Source: Tepidimicrobium xylanilyticum
GTDB taxonomy: Bacteria; Bacillota; Clostridia; Tissierellales; Tepidimicrobiaceae
DNA: 64,000 nt
Reading direction: 5' to 3'
NCBI RefSeq assembly: GCF_900106765.1
Contig: NZ_FNNG01000001.1
Span: forward strand, 1-64,000
Position 1 is the stretch's first letter; every line of letters begins with the position of its first letter. Positions 37,078 through 47,154 of this stretch are shown here, piece by piece. Below the pieces are notes generated by a model that saw nothing but the letters and a program-made list of their open reading frames with translations, was not told where the DNA came from and searched no databases. The translations under genes and the position numbers were made by a program.

Positions 37078-38175
37078 TTAAACTATTGGTTTCCATTCTA
37101 CATCAAACCCAAAACTCTTAGGTCCAAATACTTCTAACCCTCTCTTAGTTGTCCATTCCTTAGGAGCTGGTAAAGCAACTATTTCAATCTCCATACCCTC
37201 TTTAAAATGAGGATTTAAAACAGGTTCCTTTTCTGTTCTATCAAAAACACAAATTAGATCTGGAACTGAAGCATAGTACTCGTCATTTTTCCATGACATT
37301 ATATTTTCATTCTTATACCATATCTTGTAGATATCTCCTTCATATAGGTCTTTGCCTTCAATTTCTACTTCCCCTATTGTAAATCCATCTATTGTATCCC
37401 AATTATTTTTTTTAACTATACCCTTAAACAATTTTTTGCCTTTACCTGCATTAGCTACAGCTTCAACAAAATCTTTTCCTTCTTCCTTAGCAAGTCTAAA
37501 TGCTTTTCCTATTTCCCATGCACATGATATTGCACCTCTAATAACAGCATTCTTCAAGTTAGCAGCAGTATCTACATGGTCAACTACTGCAATATTATTT
37601 TTACTTACTACAGCTAGTGCCCTAACCAAGGATTCAGCCCTGTAATCATCTACAACCTTTGTAATTATTGCAGATTCACCAAATTGGTTTACTAAGGAAA
37701 TAGGGGTAATACTAATATTATTTAAGTAATATGTTGAATGTTGTAATTCCGGTACTGATCTTCCTGCTGGGTCCCCATCTACAATATATTTCCCTGCCAT
37801 TGCTCCGCAATAGAAAGCTAATGCAGTATTGCCTCCACCTAATTCAGTAGAAATTACCGCCTTAACTTCCTTCCCTAAATATCTTTCCATTTCCCTTAAA
37901 GCAACTACTTGAGGTACCTCTGAAATAACTGGTAGATTCTCATATTTTTTTCTTTCCTCTTCAGTTTCTGGAGAAATAGCTCCACAAGCATAAGGAGTTG
38001 CAATTAAATCATCATCTTTAAGTTCATCAAAATCTACTAAAATGAATTCCTTACCTAATTCCAACGCCTTATCGATCATCTCTATACCTTTTGCAAGGCT
38101 TCCACCGCCTCCAGTACCCAAAATAGTACATCCATATAAAATATCAATTAAATCTTGTCTATCTAATTTTTTCAT
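37078..38175 (-). CDS. DUF917 (S-methyl-thiohydantoin desulfurase-like) protein
   Basis: A 365-residue protein of the DUF917 family, with the N-terminal glycine signature DILYGCTILGTGGGGSLAKG, YACGAISPETEEE, STELGGGNTALAFYCGAM and DGDPAGRSVPELQHSTYYL. The family name comes from a thiohydantoin-desulfurizing member; related proteins are annotated with hydantoinases. Start ATG 38175 with GGAGGAGG. It is clustered with DUF1177-AroM and PucR genes. Confidence 0.88.
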   Translation of the reverse strand: MKKLDRQDLIDILYGCTILGTGGGGSLAKGIEMIDKALELGKEFILVDFDELKDDDLIATPYACGAISPETEEERKKYENLPVISEVPQVVALREMERYLGKEVKAVISTELGGGNTALAFYCGAMAGKYIVDGDPAGRSVPELQHSTYYLNNISITPISLVNQFGESAIITKVVDDYRAESLVRALAVVSKNNIAVVDHVDTAANLKNAVIRGAISCAWEIGKAFRLAKEEGKDFVEAVANAGKGKKLFKGIVKKNNWDTIDGFTIGEVEIEGKDLYEGDIYKIWYKNENIMSWKNDEYYASVPDLICVFDRTEKEPVLNPHFKEGMEIEIVALPAPKEWTTKRGLEVFGPKSFGFDVEWKPIV

Positions 38176-38201
38176 ATATCCATCTCCTCCTCCAACATTA
38201 T

Positions 38202-39800
38202 TTAAGCTATATTATTTAATATTCCTGCTACCAATGTTCTTGGAAGCATTACTTTTAAACCTGTTTTATCTTCAACAATTTTTTTCATATTCTCTGTAAA
38301 TCCCATACAATCTAATAGAACCAAATCTACATCTTTACTAAGTTTAGAGCTAGCTCTCCCTATATCATCTATTGAACCATAAGGAGAAGCTGCTACAATT
38401 TCTGGATTAAACTCATAATATTGCTTTAATGAATCATTCACTTGTTCCTCATCTGGTACAATTATTCCAAGTTTTTTAATGTCCATCCCTTTTAAAATCG
38501 AATAAATTATCCGTTCAGGTCTTAATAATATACCTTTATTATCGAAATCAGGGAATTTCCCTGTGCACATAAGCATATTGCATATAATACCTTCATTCTC
38601 TAGAATATTTATTTTTTCACCTATCAATTTAAAAGCATTTGATTCACTAATTTTAACCACTTGTCCATCATCTATCATAGATACTATAAAACTTTCTCCA
38701 TCTTCTGGCCAGAAGTTCTCCTTTATTTCTTCAAAAGAATATCCATCTAAAATACCTATCCCAACTATATCAAATTTAGGCTGGAGTATATCTTCAATAT
38801 CTTCTTTCATGTCCTTCCGATTTGATTTTCCCATAGTAATTAATCCAACTTTTCTTCCAGTATTTAATCCTTGAGTTTGATATTTTTTTTGACTCCCATA
38901 TAATTTCTTTAATCTATTAAACTCATCTACATCATAAAATTTACATTGGCCTCTACTAAAATATTTTGCAACTTCTACAATAAATCTTGCAGCTTGCTCA
39001 ACATCTACTAGATGGGTAGCTCCGCTACTACATCCTGGTACAACTGTCTCAGTTGTTATAGCTAATCCAACCACTGGCTTATCCGTACATGTGGAAGGCT
39101 GTAATATACTATTTAAATGAGATATTCCATTTCCATATGGAGTAATATCCTGCTGAGATATAGGCAATACTACAGGAGGAATTCCTGTAGTTATTTTCAT
39201 TATATCTAGCAGGTCTTTACTCACCTTTAAAATATAACCTTCTTTTACTGTACACGTAATAGCGAAACCTTTATGATTAATAATTTCATTTCCTTTTGTG
39301 GTATCTACAGAAATAATCCCATCCATTTCCTCTAATACAGTGTACCTATTAATAATTTCATCAGAAACAGGAGCATCCATAAATGGAACTGGATCATGAG
39401 GTAGAATAGGAGAAAAAGGACAAACATGAGTAGTTACTATTACATCTCCCTCTAAACAATCTCCTCTCTTCTTCATCTCACATATTTTCAGTCCAGCAGC
39501 TAATGCCGTCAATGCACCATCTCCATCTGACGTAAAACCACATATTTCAGGTCTTGCACCAATTCCACCAAGTGTTCCAATAACTCCTAATGTGGGAGCA
39601 TCTCCTCCTCTTTTCTTTCCATTCCTACCTTCTATTGTTATTTTTATAAAGTCCACAGGTGCATTTTTTCCTGTTATTCTAACTATTTCAAAATCCACAT
39701 CTGGATAAGCATTTTCAAAATACTTCTTTAAAATTTCCCCTGTGACTTTAGGGTTGTCCAATATCTCAAAAATCTCAATTACCTGTTTTAACAATCGCAT
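38202..39800 (-). CDS. DUF1177-AroM fusion protein
   Basis: A 532-residue protein made of two families normally encoded separately. Residues 1 to about 310 are DUF1177 (GVIGTLGGIGARPEICGFTS; DGALTALAAGLKI; VTTHVCPFSP; GCSSGATHLVDVEQAARFIV). After a linker (YQTQGLNTG), residues from about 318 to the end are AroM-like (KVGLITMGKSNRKDMKEDIE; LDCMGFTENMKKIV; LPRTLVAGIL). Both families lack a firm function; AroM resembles Asp/Glu/hydantoin racemase folds. ATG 39800 overlaps the transporter stop (TGATG). Confidence 0.88.
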   Translation of the reverse strand: MRLLKQVIEIFEILDNPKVTGEILKKYFENAYPDVDFEIVRITGKNAPVDFIKITIEGRNGKKRGGDAPTLGVIGTLGGIGARPEICGFTSDGDGALTALAAGLKICEMKKRGDCLEGDVIVTTHVCPFSPILPHDPVPFMDAPVSDEIINRYTVLEEMDGIISVDTTKGNEIINHKGFAITCTVKEGYILKVSKDLLDIMKITTGIPPVVLPISQQDITPYGNGISHLNSILQPSTCTDKPVVGLAITTETVVPGCSSGATHLVDVEQAARFIVEVAKYFSRGQCKFYDVDEFNRLKKLYGSQKKYQTQGLNTGRKVGLITMGKSNRKDMKEDIEDILQPKFDIVGIGILDGYSFEEIKENFWPEDGESFIVSMIDDGQVVKISESNAFKLIGEKINILENEGIICNMLMCTGKFPDFDNKGILLRPERIIYSILKGMDIKKLGIIVPDEEQVNDSLKQYYEFNPEIVAASPYGSIDDIGRASSKLSKDVDLVLLDCMGFTENMKKIVEDKTGLKVMLPRTLVAGILNNIA

Positions 39801-41593
39801 CACCCCTCATAAAGAAAACATGATATCATATGTCCATCACTATAATTTATTGCTTCCGGAATGCTTTCCTTACATTTTTCCATGCAATTTGGACATCTTG
39901 TATGGAATCTACATCCACTTGGAGGGTTTATAGCACTAGGTACATTGCCCTCAATAGTATGAAGCTCCTCTACCCCATTAAACTCTAAAGATGGTATTGA
40001 ATTAAACAGAGCCCTAGTATATGGATGAAGAGGGTTTGCAAATATTTCATTGGCATTTCCATATTCTACTACTTTCCCTAAATACATTACAGCAATATTA
40101 TCAGACATCTTATGCACCACACCTAAGTCATGAGAAATAAGAATATTTGTCAATTTGAATTTTTCCTTTAATTCCATTAATAAACTTAAAATTTGAGCTT
40201 GAGAAAAAACATCTATCGATGAAGTTGGCTCATCTAATACAACTAGCTTTGGACTCACAGCTAGAGCCCTTGCAATAGCTATTCTTTGTCTCTGCCCACC
40301 ACTAAATTCGTGAGGGTATTTATATGCTGAATCTTTATCCAATCCTACCATGTCTAAAAGCCCAAATACTTTTTCCAGCAGCTCTTTATTGCTTAATTTT
40401 TCATGCACTTTTATTGGCTCAGCTATAATATCTTTAACAAGCCATCTAGGATTTAGGGACCAATATGGGTCTTGAAAAACAATCTGAACATTCTTTTTTA
40501 TTTTTTTTGATTCTTTTTTATCTAATCCAAAAATATCTTTACCATCAAAATAGACTTTTCCAGAAGTTGGTTCGTAAAGGTTTAAAATAGTATTCACCAA
40601 AGTAGATTTTCCGCATCCCGATTCTCCTACTATCCCTAGAACCTCCCCTTCTTTTATCTGTAAGTCAACTCCGTCTACAGCTTTTACAAATGTTTTGGCT
40701 GATGTTAAAAATCCATCGTCTATAGGGAAGTATTTCTTAAGATTTTGAACATCCAATAGAATCTTCTGTTTCGTATTTTTCTTCTTTTCATGGTCGGCTT
40801 TCATTGTAACCGATTCTATTAATAATTTTGTATATTCATCTTTAGGGCTATCTATAATTTCTCGTACAGGCCCCTGTTCAACTATTTTTCCCTTATAGAG
40901 TATTCCTACATCATCACAGAATATAGAAACTAAGCTTAAATTATTTGAAATGAATAATACGGTAACATTAAACTCTTTCTGTAACTCTTTTAGAAGCTTT
41001 AATATATTAGCCTGAATGGTTACATCCAAATTTCTAGTGGGTTCGTCTGCTATAATTAATTCAGCACCACAAACTAATGCTAGTGCAATTATTATCCTCT
41101 GCCTTTGCCCACCACTAAGCTGATGAGGATATTTATTATACACATCCTCTGGATCTGGTAATTTGACAGTTTGGATCATCTTTATTGCTTCCTTTTTTGC
41201 ATCTTTGTTATTCAGCCCCTTATTTGCTTTTATTACTTGGGTTAACTGATATCCTACGGTATATACTGGATTTAAAGTAGACATAGGGTCCTGAAAAATC
41301 ATGGAGATCTTTTTCCCTCTGATATTTTTCTGCATTTCTTCCACGCTTTTATCTAATAAATTTTCACCATTCAACAATATCTCTCCAGTACTAATTTCTC
41401 CTGGTGGACATTGTAACAATCCGAGAATTGAAAGAGCTAGTACAGTTTTCCCTGCACCACTCTCTCCAACTACACCATAAGTTTTTCCTTTTTCTATCTC
41501 AATTGAATCGATATCCAATACCTTCTTTTTCCCTTCAAAGGTATTATGATAAACTTTTAAATCCTTAATTTGAAAATATGCCAATGTAGCCAC
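39800..41593 (-). CDS. Fused OppD-OppF-type ABC ATPase
   Basis: A 597-residue protein with two complete nucleotide-binding domains. First half: Walker A GESGAGKTV, signature LSGGQRQRI, Walker B LIIADEPTRNLDV. Second half: Walker A GESGCGKST, signature FSGGQRQRIA, Walker B VVLDEPTSSIDVF, and an Opp-type C-terminal cysteine tail (CRFHTRCPNCMEKCKE). The first domain lacks that tail, as usual for such fusions. It serves the two permeases upstream. Confidence 0.92.
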   Translation of the reverse strand: MATLAYFQIKDLKVYHNTFEGKKKVLDIDSIEIEKGKTYGVVGESGAGKTVLALSILGLLQCPPGEISTGEILLNGENLLDKSVEEMQKNIRGKKISMIFQDPMSTLNPVYTVGYQLTQVIKANKGLNNKDAKKEAIKMIQTVKLPDPEDVYNKYPHQLSGGQRQRIIIALALVCGAELIIADEPTRNLDVTIQANILKLLKELQKEFNVTVLFISNNLSLVSIFCDDVGILYKGKIVEQGPVREIIDSPKDEYTKLLIESVTMKADHEKKKNTKQKILLDVQNLKKYFPIDDGFLTSAKTFVKAVDGVDLQIKEGEVLGIVGESGCGKSTLVNTILNLYEPTSGKVYFDGKDIFGLDKKESKKIKKNVQIVFQDPYWSLNPRWLVKDIIAEPIKVHEKLSNKELLEKVFGLLDMVGLDKDSAYKYPHEFSGGQRQRIAIARALAVSPKLVVLDEPTSSIDVFSQAQILSLLMELKEKFKLTNILISHDLGVVHKMSDNIAVMYLGKVVEYGNANEIFANPLHPYTRALFNSIPSLEFNGVEELHTIEGNVPSAINPPSGCRFHTRCPNCMEKCKESIPEAINYSDGHMISCFLYEG

Positions 41594-41599
41594 CTGCCT

Positions 41600-42490
41600 T
41601 TAATTCTCTCTGGTTTTTGGGTCTAATATTTCTCTTAATCCATCACCTAATAGATTAAAAACTAATACAGTAATGAAAATTGCCATACCGGGGAAAATGC
41701 TGTACCACCATGCATCAGGAAAATAGTTTCTACTTATACTTATCATAAGACCCCATTCTGGAGTAGGTGCTTGAGCACCTAGACCGAGAAAACTAAGGGA
41801 TGCTATTGTCAAAATTACTCCGCCCATATCCATTGAAGCTTGTACAATAACAGGAGAAATAGTATTAGGGAGAATATGTTTAAAGATAATCTTCCAAGTA
41901 GAGGTTCCAATTGTTTCTGCAGCTTGTACAAATTTTCTTTCCTTCATTGAAATAGCCTGACCCCTGACTAGTCTTGTATACCAAGGCCACCAAGACAAGG
42001 CTATAGCTACCATTGCATTACCCAAACCTGGTCCAACTAATGCTACCATTGCTATAGCTAATAATAGTGGTGGAAAACTTAAAAACATATCTGTAATTCT
42101 CATAATTACTTCATCTATCCACCCACCTATAGTTCCAGCAATAGCACCTAGTGGTACTCCAATTAGTAAAGCCAATCCTACCGACAATACAGCTGTAGTG
42201 AGTGAAACTCTGGTACCATACAAGACTCTGCTAAATATATCCCGTCCTAATTCATCTGTTCCAAACAAATGTTCTGAAGAAGGCTTTAAAAGCTTATTAG
42301 ATGCATTTGCTTCTTCAGTTATATGCTCAGGATAAGGACTTATAACTGGTGAGAAAATAGCTGTTAAAAACAAACAGATTACTATATAAAAAGCTATTTG
42401 AGTAAGCCTATTTCTATTTAATAAGTATATGTAGTACCTCAATTGCTTTAACTTGTATTTAGCTACTTTTAAGAATGTAAATTTGTCCAT
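41600..42490 (-). CDS. Opp/Dpp-type ABC permease (OppC-like)
   Basis: A 296-residue permease with an N-terminal cytoplasmic segment, then FYIVICLFLTAIFSPVISPY, FGTDELGRDIFSRVLYGTRV, the EAA loop RKFVQAAETIGTSTWKIIFK and ASLSFLGLGAQAPTPEWG. Ten bases follow the OppB-like gene. It is likely to import the substrate metabolised by the downstream DUF917 and DUF1177-AroM proteins. Confidence 0.92.
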   Translation of the reverse strand: MDKFTFLKVAKYKLKQLRYYIYLLNRNRLTQIAFYIVICLFLTAIFSPVISPYPEHITEEANASNKLLKPSSEHLFGTDELGRDIFSRVLYGTRVSLTTAVLSVGLALLIGVPLGAIAGTIGGWIDEVIMRITDMFLSFPPLLLAIAMVALVGPGLGNAMVAIALSWWPWYTRLVRGQAISMKERKFVQAAETIGTSTWKIIFKHILPNTISPVIVQASMDMGGVILTIASLSFLGLGAQAPTPEWGLMISISRNYFPDAWWYSIFPGMAIFITVLVFNLLGDGLREILDPKTREN

Positions 42491-42500
42491 ATTCTCCCTC

Positions 42501-43511
42501 CTACAATCTTACTCTTGGGTCTAAGGCAATTATTATATCTGCTATAAGATTTAATATTATATAACAAGCTGCTGCAAAAATAGTAACACCTAATATAGCA
42601 GGATAATCAAGAGTTACTACGGATGTGGCAACGTAATTTCCTAATCCAGGCCAGCTAAAAATTGTTTCTACTAAAAATGTATTTACTAAAGTATATCCTA
42701 ATGAAAGAGTTACTACTGTTGCAGTAGCTCCTAGGGTATTCTTCAATGCATATCTCCATAATACTAATCTTTCTTTTAATCCATAAGACCTAGCAGCAGT
42801 AATATAATCTTCATTCAATATCTCTAACAATGCAGATCGAGTCATTCTAGCTACTAAACCAATAGGATACAAAGCAATTGTTATACAAGGTAATACTATA
42901 TGCCATATTACATCCTTCAAAATAAACCAATGCCCCGTTAAGATGCAATCTAATATCAGCATACCTGTTACATTTGGTAGTTCATATAAAACTGCAGTCT
43001 CCATGCTCACTCTGCCTCCTATTGGAAACAACCCCAGCTTTTTATAAAAAATAAGCTGAAGGATCATGGCTACCCAAAATGTAGGTAGAGACACTGCACC
43101 AATAGAAAATAGCCTGCTTATATGATCTAGTAACTGGTCTTTCTTTTTAGCCGAATATATGCCTAATGGAATTCCAATTATTATAGCAATAATAAATGCT
43201 AACAATACCAGTTCTAAAGTGGGTGGAACAAATGTTTTTAAATCGTCAGTTACGGGTCTATGGGTTCTTAGTGATTTTCCCAAATCACCTTTTGCTAAAT
43301 CTTTTAAATAGTTAATATACTGAACAGGTAGAGGATCGTTTAAACCCAATTCTTCTTCAGCTGCCTTTATTTGCTCTGGAGTTGCTCTTGGTCCTACCCA
43401 TTTAGCAGCTGGATCAGAGGGAATGATTCTAGCTATTATAAATGTAATTGTAATTACTCCTAATAATACAGCTATGCTTAAAAGAACTCTTTTTAAAATA
43501 TATCGTTTCAT
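42501..43511 (-). CDS. Opp/Dpp-type ABC permease (OppB-like)
   Basis: A 336-residue permease with ARIIPSDPAAKWVGPRATPE near residue 28, LGLNDPLPVQYINYLKDL, a long periplasmic insertion around residues 150-200, the EAA loop ARSYGLKERLVLWRYALKNT and the C-terminal IIIALDPRVRL. Start after GGGGAG; 25 bp after the binding-protein gene. Confidence 0.92.
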   Translation of the reverse strand: MKRYILKRVLLSIAVLLGVITITFIIARIIPSDPAAKWVGPRATPEQIKAAEEELGLNDPLPVQYINYLKDLAKGDLGKSLRTHRPVTDDLKTFVPPTLELVLLAFIIAIIIGIPLGIYSAKKKDQLLDHISRLFSIGAVSLPTFWVAMILQLIFYKKLGLFPIGGRVSMETAVLYELPNVTGMLILDCILTGHWFILKDVIWHIVLPCITIALYPIGLVARMTRSALLEILNEDYITAARSYGLKERLVLWRYALKNTLGATATVVTLSLGYTLVNTFLVETIFSWPGLGNYVATSVVTLDYPAILGVTIFAAACYIILNLIADIIIALDPRVRL

Positions 43512-43536
43512 ATTATCTCCCCTTTAAAAGTTAGGA

Positions 43537-45129
43537 TCACTCCTCAAAATATGTGTCATAGAAAAACACCACATACTCATAAGCTGGATTTGATTCAAAC
43601 CCCTTAAAATTCTTATCGATAACCCATGAAGTCATATCATCATAAATGTGTAGAAAATATGCTTTATCTATTACTTCCCTTTGAATATCTATAATCAGTT
43701 CCTGTGCTTTATCTCTATCGGTTGCAGTATATCTTTCAACATCTGCTACCATTTTGTCCAAATTATCATCTTTAATGTATGACAAATTAAATAATATACT
43801 TTCCTCTGATTGAACAAGACTTTGTACCCAACTCAATGGGCTAGCATAGTCAGGCCACCAATTCATGACCAATATATCTTGCCTGTCTTCTGGATTTGTG
43901 TTCTTTGATTTTTCCCAAACGTTATCCCAGCTCATTTCCCTTATTTCCAGCTCAATTCCTAATTTTTGAAGGTTTATTTTATATAGTTGAGCAAAATTTC
44001 TATAAGCTTCTGTACCGGCAGTAAAGGTCATTTCCAATTTTAAACCGTTAGTATCTACACCTGATTTTTCTAGATATTCTTTTGCTTTGTCCAAATCACA
44101 TTCATATTGAGGTAAGCTTTCATCATGTCCCCATAATCCTTTAGGAATTAAACCATATGATTGTACAGCTAGTCCTTCCTTTATCTCTGTTATAGTCTCA
44201 TCATATGGAAATGCATATGCTAATGCTCTTCTAAAGTCTACATTATTTAAAGGTTCCTTCTCTGTATTAAAGAAACCAATAACATTTCTCCAAGTAGCTG
44301 CATCTACAACTTCCAAATCATTTTTTTCTCGTAGAGCTTGTAAGTCTGTTACTGAAAATGCTGCGGCTATTTGAGCTTCTCCTGTTTCAAGTAACTGCCT
44401 TCTTGCTGAACTTTCAGCTACTTTTTTAATTATTACATTAGTATATTGATTATCTTTCCACCCTTGCCAATAATCATCAAACTTTTCCAATATAACTTCT
44501 TCACCTTTTGTTATTTTTTGAATTTTGTAAGGTCCTGTTCCAGCACAATTACCATCGTTAAACCATTGACTGTCATTTTCAACAGCATTAGGCGATATAA
44601 TGAATGCTGCATATGAAGAAGATGCTATCAAATCAATAGGTGCTGGATATTTTAATACAAATTCTATAGTGTATTTATCTACTACATTGATGCTTTCTAC
44701 ACTATCCCAAATAAAAGAAGCTCCCATTTTCATTTCTATGGTTCTATCAATTGATTTTTTAACAGCCTCTGCATCTAAATCTGCACCGTCGTGGAACTTA
44801 ACCCCTTCTCTTATATGAAATGTCCACTTTGTTCCATCGTCATTAGAAGTCCAGGATTCTGCTAATAGTGGTTTTACTATTTCTTCCTTATGGTCATATC
44901 TAGTTAAAGTTTCATATACATTATGCAAAACAATTAGTCCATTTGAATACTCAACACTTGGATCTAGGTCTATATAAGGTTCAGAGTTAAAAGCATAATA
45001 AGCAATTCTTCTATCACCTGTTCTTTCACTTGAACCTGTTTGAGTATTAGTATTGTTACTTTTACATCCCGACAATAAACTTAATACCATCACCAGTACT
45101 AAAAAGAACATCAAACTTCTTTTTTTCAT
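43537..45129 (-). CDS. Family 5 ABC substrate-binding lipoprotein
   Basis: A 530-residue lipoprotein starting MKKRSLMFFLVLVMVLSLLS with lipobox LLSGC. ATG 45129 is chosen for its AAGGAGG. Blocks typical of SBP_bac_5 include AESWTSNDDGTKWTFHIREG, VKFHDGADLDAEAVKKSID and NNVDFRRALAYAFPYDETIT. It is the first gene of the operon. The ligand is unknown; it may be a peptide, opine or cyclic amide rather than a simple oligopeptide given the downstream enzymes. Confidence 0.9.
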   Translation of the reverse strand: MKKRSLMFFLVLVMVLSLLSGCKSNNTNTQTGSSERTGDRRIAYYAFNSEPYIDLDPSVEYSNGLIVLHNVYETLTRYDHKEEIVKPLLAESWTSNDDGTKWTFHIREGVKFHDGADLDAEAVKKSIDRTIEMKMGASFIWDSVESINVVDKYTIEFVLKYPAPIDLIASSSYAAFIISPNAVENDSQWFNDGNCAGTGPYKIQKITKGEEVILEKFDDYWQGWKDNQYTNVIIKKVAESSARRQLLETGEAQIAAAFSVTDLQALREKNDLEVVDAATWRNVIGFFNTEKEPLNNVDFRRALAYAFPYDETITEIKEGLAVQSYGLIPKGLWGHDESLPQYECDLDKAKEYLEKSGVDTNGLKLEMTFTAGTEAYRNFAQLYKINLQKLGIELEIREMSWDNVWEKSKNTNPEDRQDILVMNWWPDYASPLSWVQSLVQSEESILFNLSYIKDDNLDKMVADVERYTATDRDKAQELIIDIQREVIDKAYFLHIYDDMTSWVIDKNFKGFESNPAYEYVVFFYDTYFEE

Positions 45130-45220
45130 AATAATCCTCCTTTTCATATCATAGTATCAAATGTTCTATTTCAATTTGGTCGTCTTCCCTTCCTTCTGAA
45201 TTTAATTTTAAATTAAAAGA

Positions 45221-45249
45221 ATTATCAAACAAATGGAAGGAAAAAACAA
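45221..45249 (-). promoter_or_regulatory. Putative promoter of the Opp-DUF1177/AroM-DUF917 operon
   Basis: Leftward TTGTTT, 17-bp spacer and GATAAT, about 90 bp upstream of the first start codon, leaving room for PucR control. Confidence 0.5.
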
Positions 45250-45799
45250 CCAAAACGAAAAACTTTTTGCTGCTTTTACAAAATTTCAATAAATAATAAA
45301 AAGTAACTCTTGTAAATTGGCTCTTAAAAAATATCCATTTATCTTTTTCATATATTGGTATGTATCTTTTTGAATGTTTTACATATTATAACTGTCAATA
45401 TTTTGAATTATTTTAATCTTGCGTTATTTTACATAATTATAGCAATAAATTTTACAATTGTCATTGTGTTTTTTACAATATTATTGTTGATTTTTGTTGT
45501 TTTTTATAAAATTATGTCTGAAATGAAATTATATTAGAGAAATACGTCGTCACAAACCATTAATTCTGGCTCTGCTATTGGAAAGAAACAGAAAGAAGAA
45601 TAGAGAATAAATCTAATGGATTAAAATAAATTATAGTTACCTTTAATTCCGAAAAGCATACCTAAGGTAAAAAAGTGTGTTCGTGATGGGATGATAGAAG
45701 TATATTGGATTAATATAAATAGAAGAATATTTAATTAAAAATTATATATTATGAAAAATAAAAGACGTAAAAAATCTTTTCAATAATTATGAAAATTAT
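45250..45799. other. AT-rich intergenic region
   Basis: About 550 bases without a convincing gene. A 60-codon hydrophobic frame from TTG 45355 has no ribosome binding site and is probably chance in AT-rich DNA. Short plus-strand open stretches at about 45545-45600 and 45645-45735 (for example KVKKCVRDGMIEVYWININR) have no starts and may be relics. Confidence 0.4.
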
Positions 45800-45850
45800 A
45801 AAAGATTAAACAGCCTTAGCTACTTGGACATCGAACTATGGCTGTTTAAT
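45800..45850 (-). terminator. Terminator of the purine operon
   Basis: Perfect 11-bp stem ATTAAACAGCC (45805-45815) with 45840-45850, followed on the minus strand by CTTTTATAATTTT. Confidence 0.75.
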
Positions 45851-45871
45851 ACAATTTTTCTTTTCTACTGT

Positions 45872-47143
45872 CTACTTTATCGGAAGATATTCTATTTTTG
45901 CTATATCCCTTCTATAATACATACCATCAAATTTAATTATACCTAGGTTTTTATATATTATATCCCTAGCCTCTTCTAAAGTATTTCCTAAAGCAGTAAC
46001 CGAGATCACCCTACCACCATTAGTATAAATCATTCCATCCTTTTCAATAGTTCCATTATGGAATACCACTATATTTTTATCCACATCTTTAAGGCCTGTA
46101 ATCCCCTTCCCTTTTTCGTATTTTCCAGGGTAGCCTTTAGATGTAGCCACTACGGTTACACACTTTTCACTTTTCCAAATTAGATCTTCTTTTTTCAAGT
46201 CCCCATCTAATGTTTTTTCTATAATATCTACTAGATCTGATTCAAGCCTTGGCATTAATACTTCTGTTTCTGGGTCTCCAAACCTAACGTTAAATTCCAA
46301 TACTTTAGGCCCAGATTCGGTAATCATCAACCCAATAAAGAGTATCCCATCGTAATCTAATTTCTCTTCTTCTAAGCCTAATTCAATCCTATTCAATATT
46401 TTCTCTTCTACATCCCTTTCCAATTCCTCAGTAAACAATGGATTGGGAGAAAAACAGCCTACACCACCAGTATTTGGTCCCGTATCCCCTTCATATATCT
46501 GCTTATAATCTTTAGCGCTTTCCATAGGAATTAGTTTTCCTTTAGATACAAAACAAAGAAGTGAGGCTTCAACCCCTTCTAAGAATTCTTCTATTATGAT
46601 GGTTTCACCACTGGCCCCAAATACCCTATCCTCCATAAAGTCGCTTATACAAACGATAGCCTCTTCCCTTGAATTGCAAATTACAACACCCTTGCCTAGA
46701 CAGAGGCCATCCGCCTTTATTACCAAGGGATAATTGAAACTATCTAGTTCATTAATGGCCTCTTGACTATCCGTAAACCTTTTATATTTAGCAGTGGGAA
46801 TATTATATTTCTCCATAAACTCCTTTGCATAGCTTTTAGAGCCTTCCAACTGGGCTGATTTTTTATTAGCTCCAAATATTCTCAGTCCCTTTTCCTTAAA
46901 TCTATCCACAATTCCCATTACTAGAGGATTTTCTGGACCCACTATGGTTAGATCTATTCTTTCCTTTAATACAAATTCCATTAACTTTTCTATATCCTCC
47001 GGTTCTATATCTATATTTTGAGCTATTTCTTTAGTTCCTCCATTGCCGGGAGCACAGTATACCTTGCTTACCTTTTTGGATTCAGCCAATTTCCAGCATA
47101 GGGCATGTTCTCTACCACCACTTCCTAGAACTAAAACCTTCAT
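45872..47143 (-). CDS. purD: Phosphoribosylamine-glycine ligase
   Basis: A 423-residue ATP-grasp enzyme making GAR from phosphoribosylamine, glycine and ATP. It opens KVLVLGSGGREHALCWKL; YNIPTAKYKRFTDSQEAI and PLVIKADGLCLGKGVVIC form the ATP-grasp region; DYKQIYEGDTGPNTGGVGCF and FNVRFGDPETEVLMPRL are family signatures. ATG follows AGGAGGG. It is the last gene of the purine operon. Confidence 0.97.
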   Translation of the reverse strand: MKVLVLGSGGREHALCWKLAESKKVSKVYCAPGNGGTKEIAQNIDIEPEDIEKLMEFVLKERIDLTIVGPENPLVMGIVDRFKEKGLRIFGANKKSAQLEGSKSYAKEFMEKYNIPTAKYKRFTDSQEAINELDSFNYPLVIKADGLCLGKGVVICNSREEAIVCISDFMEDRVFGASGETIIIEEFLEGVEASLLCFVSKGKLIPMESAKDYKQIYEGDTGPNTGGVGCFSPNPLFTEELERDVEEKILNRIELGLEEEKLDYDGILFIGLMITESGPKVLEFNVRFGDPETEVLMPRLESDLVDIIEKTLDGDLKKEDLIWKSEKCVTVVATSKGYPGKYEKGKGITGLKDVDKNIVVFHNGTIEKDGMIYTNGGRVISVTALGNTLEEARDIIYKNLGIIKFDGMYYRRDIAKIEYLPIK

Positions 47144-47154
47144 TAGTATCCCTC

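Noticed and set aside
45355-45537. 60-codon hydrophobic open frame on the plus strand
   Set aside because: TTG start without a ribosome binding site, extreme AT content and no family resemblance; most likely a chance membrane-like frame.
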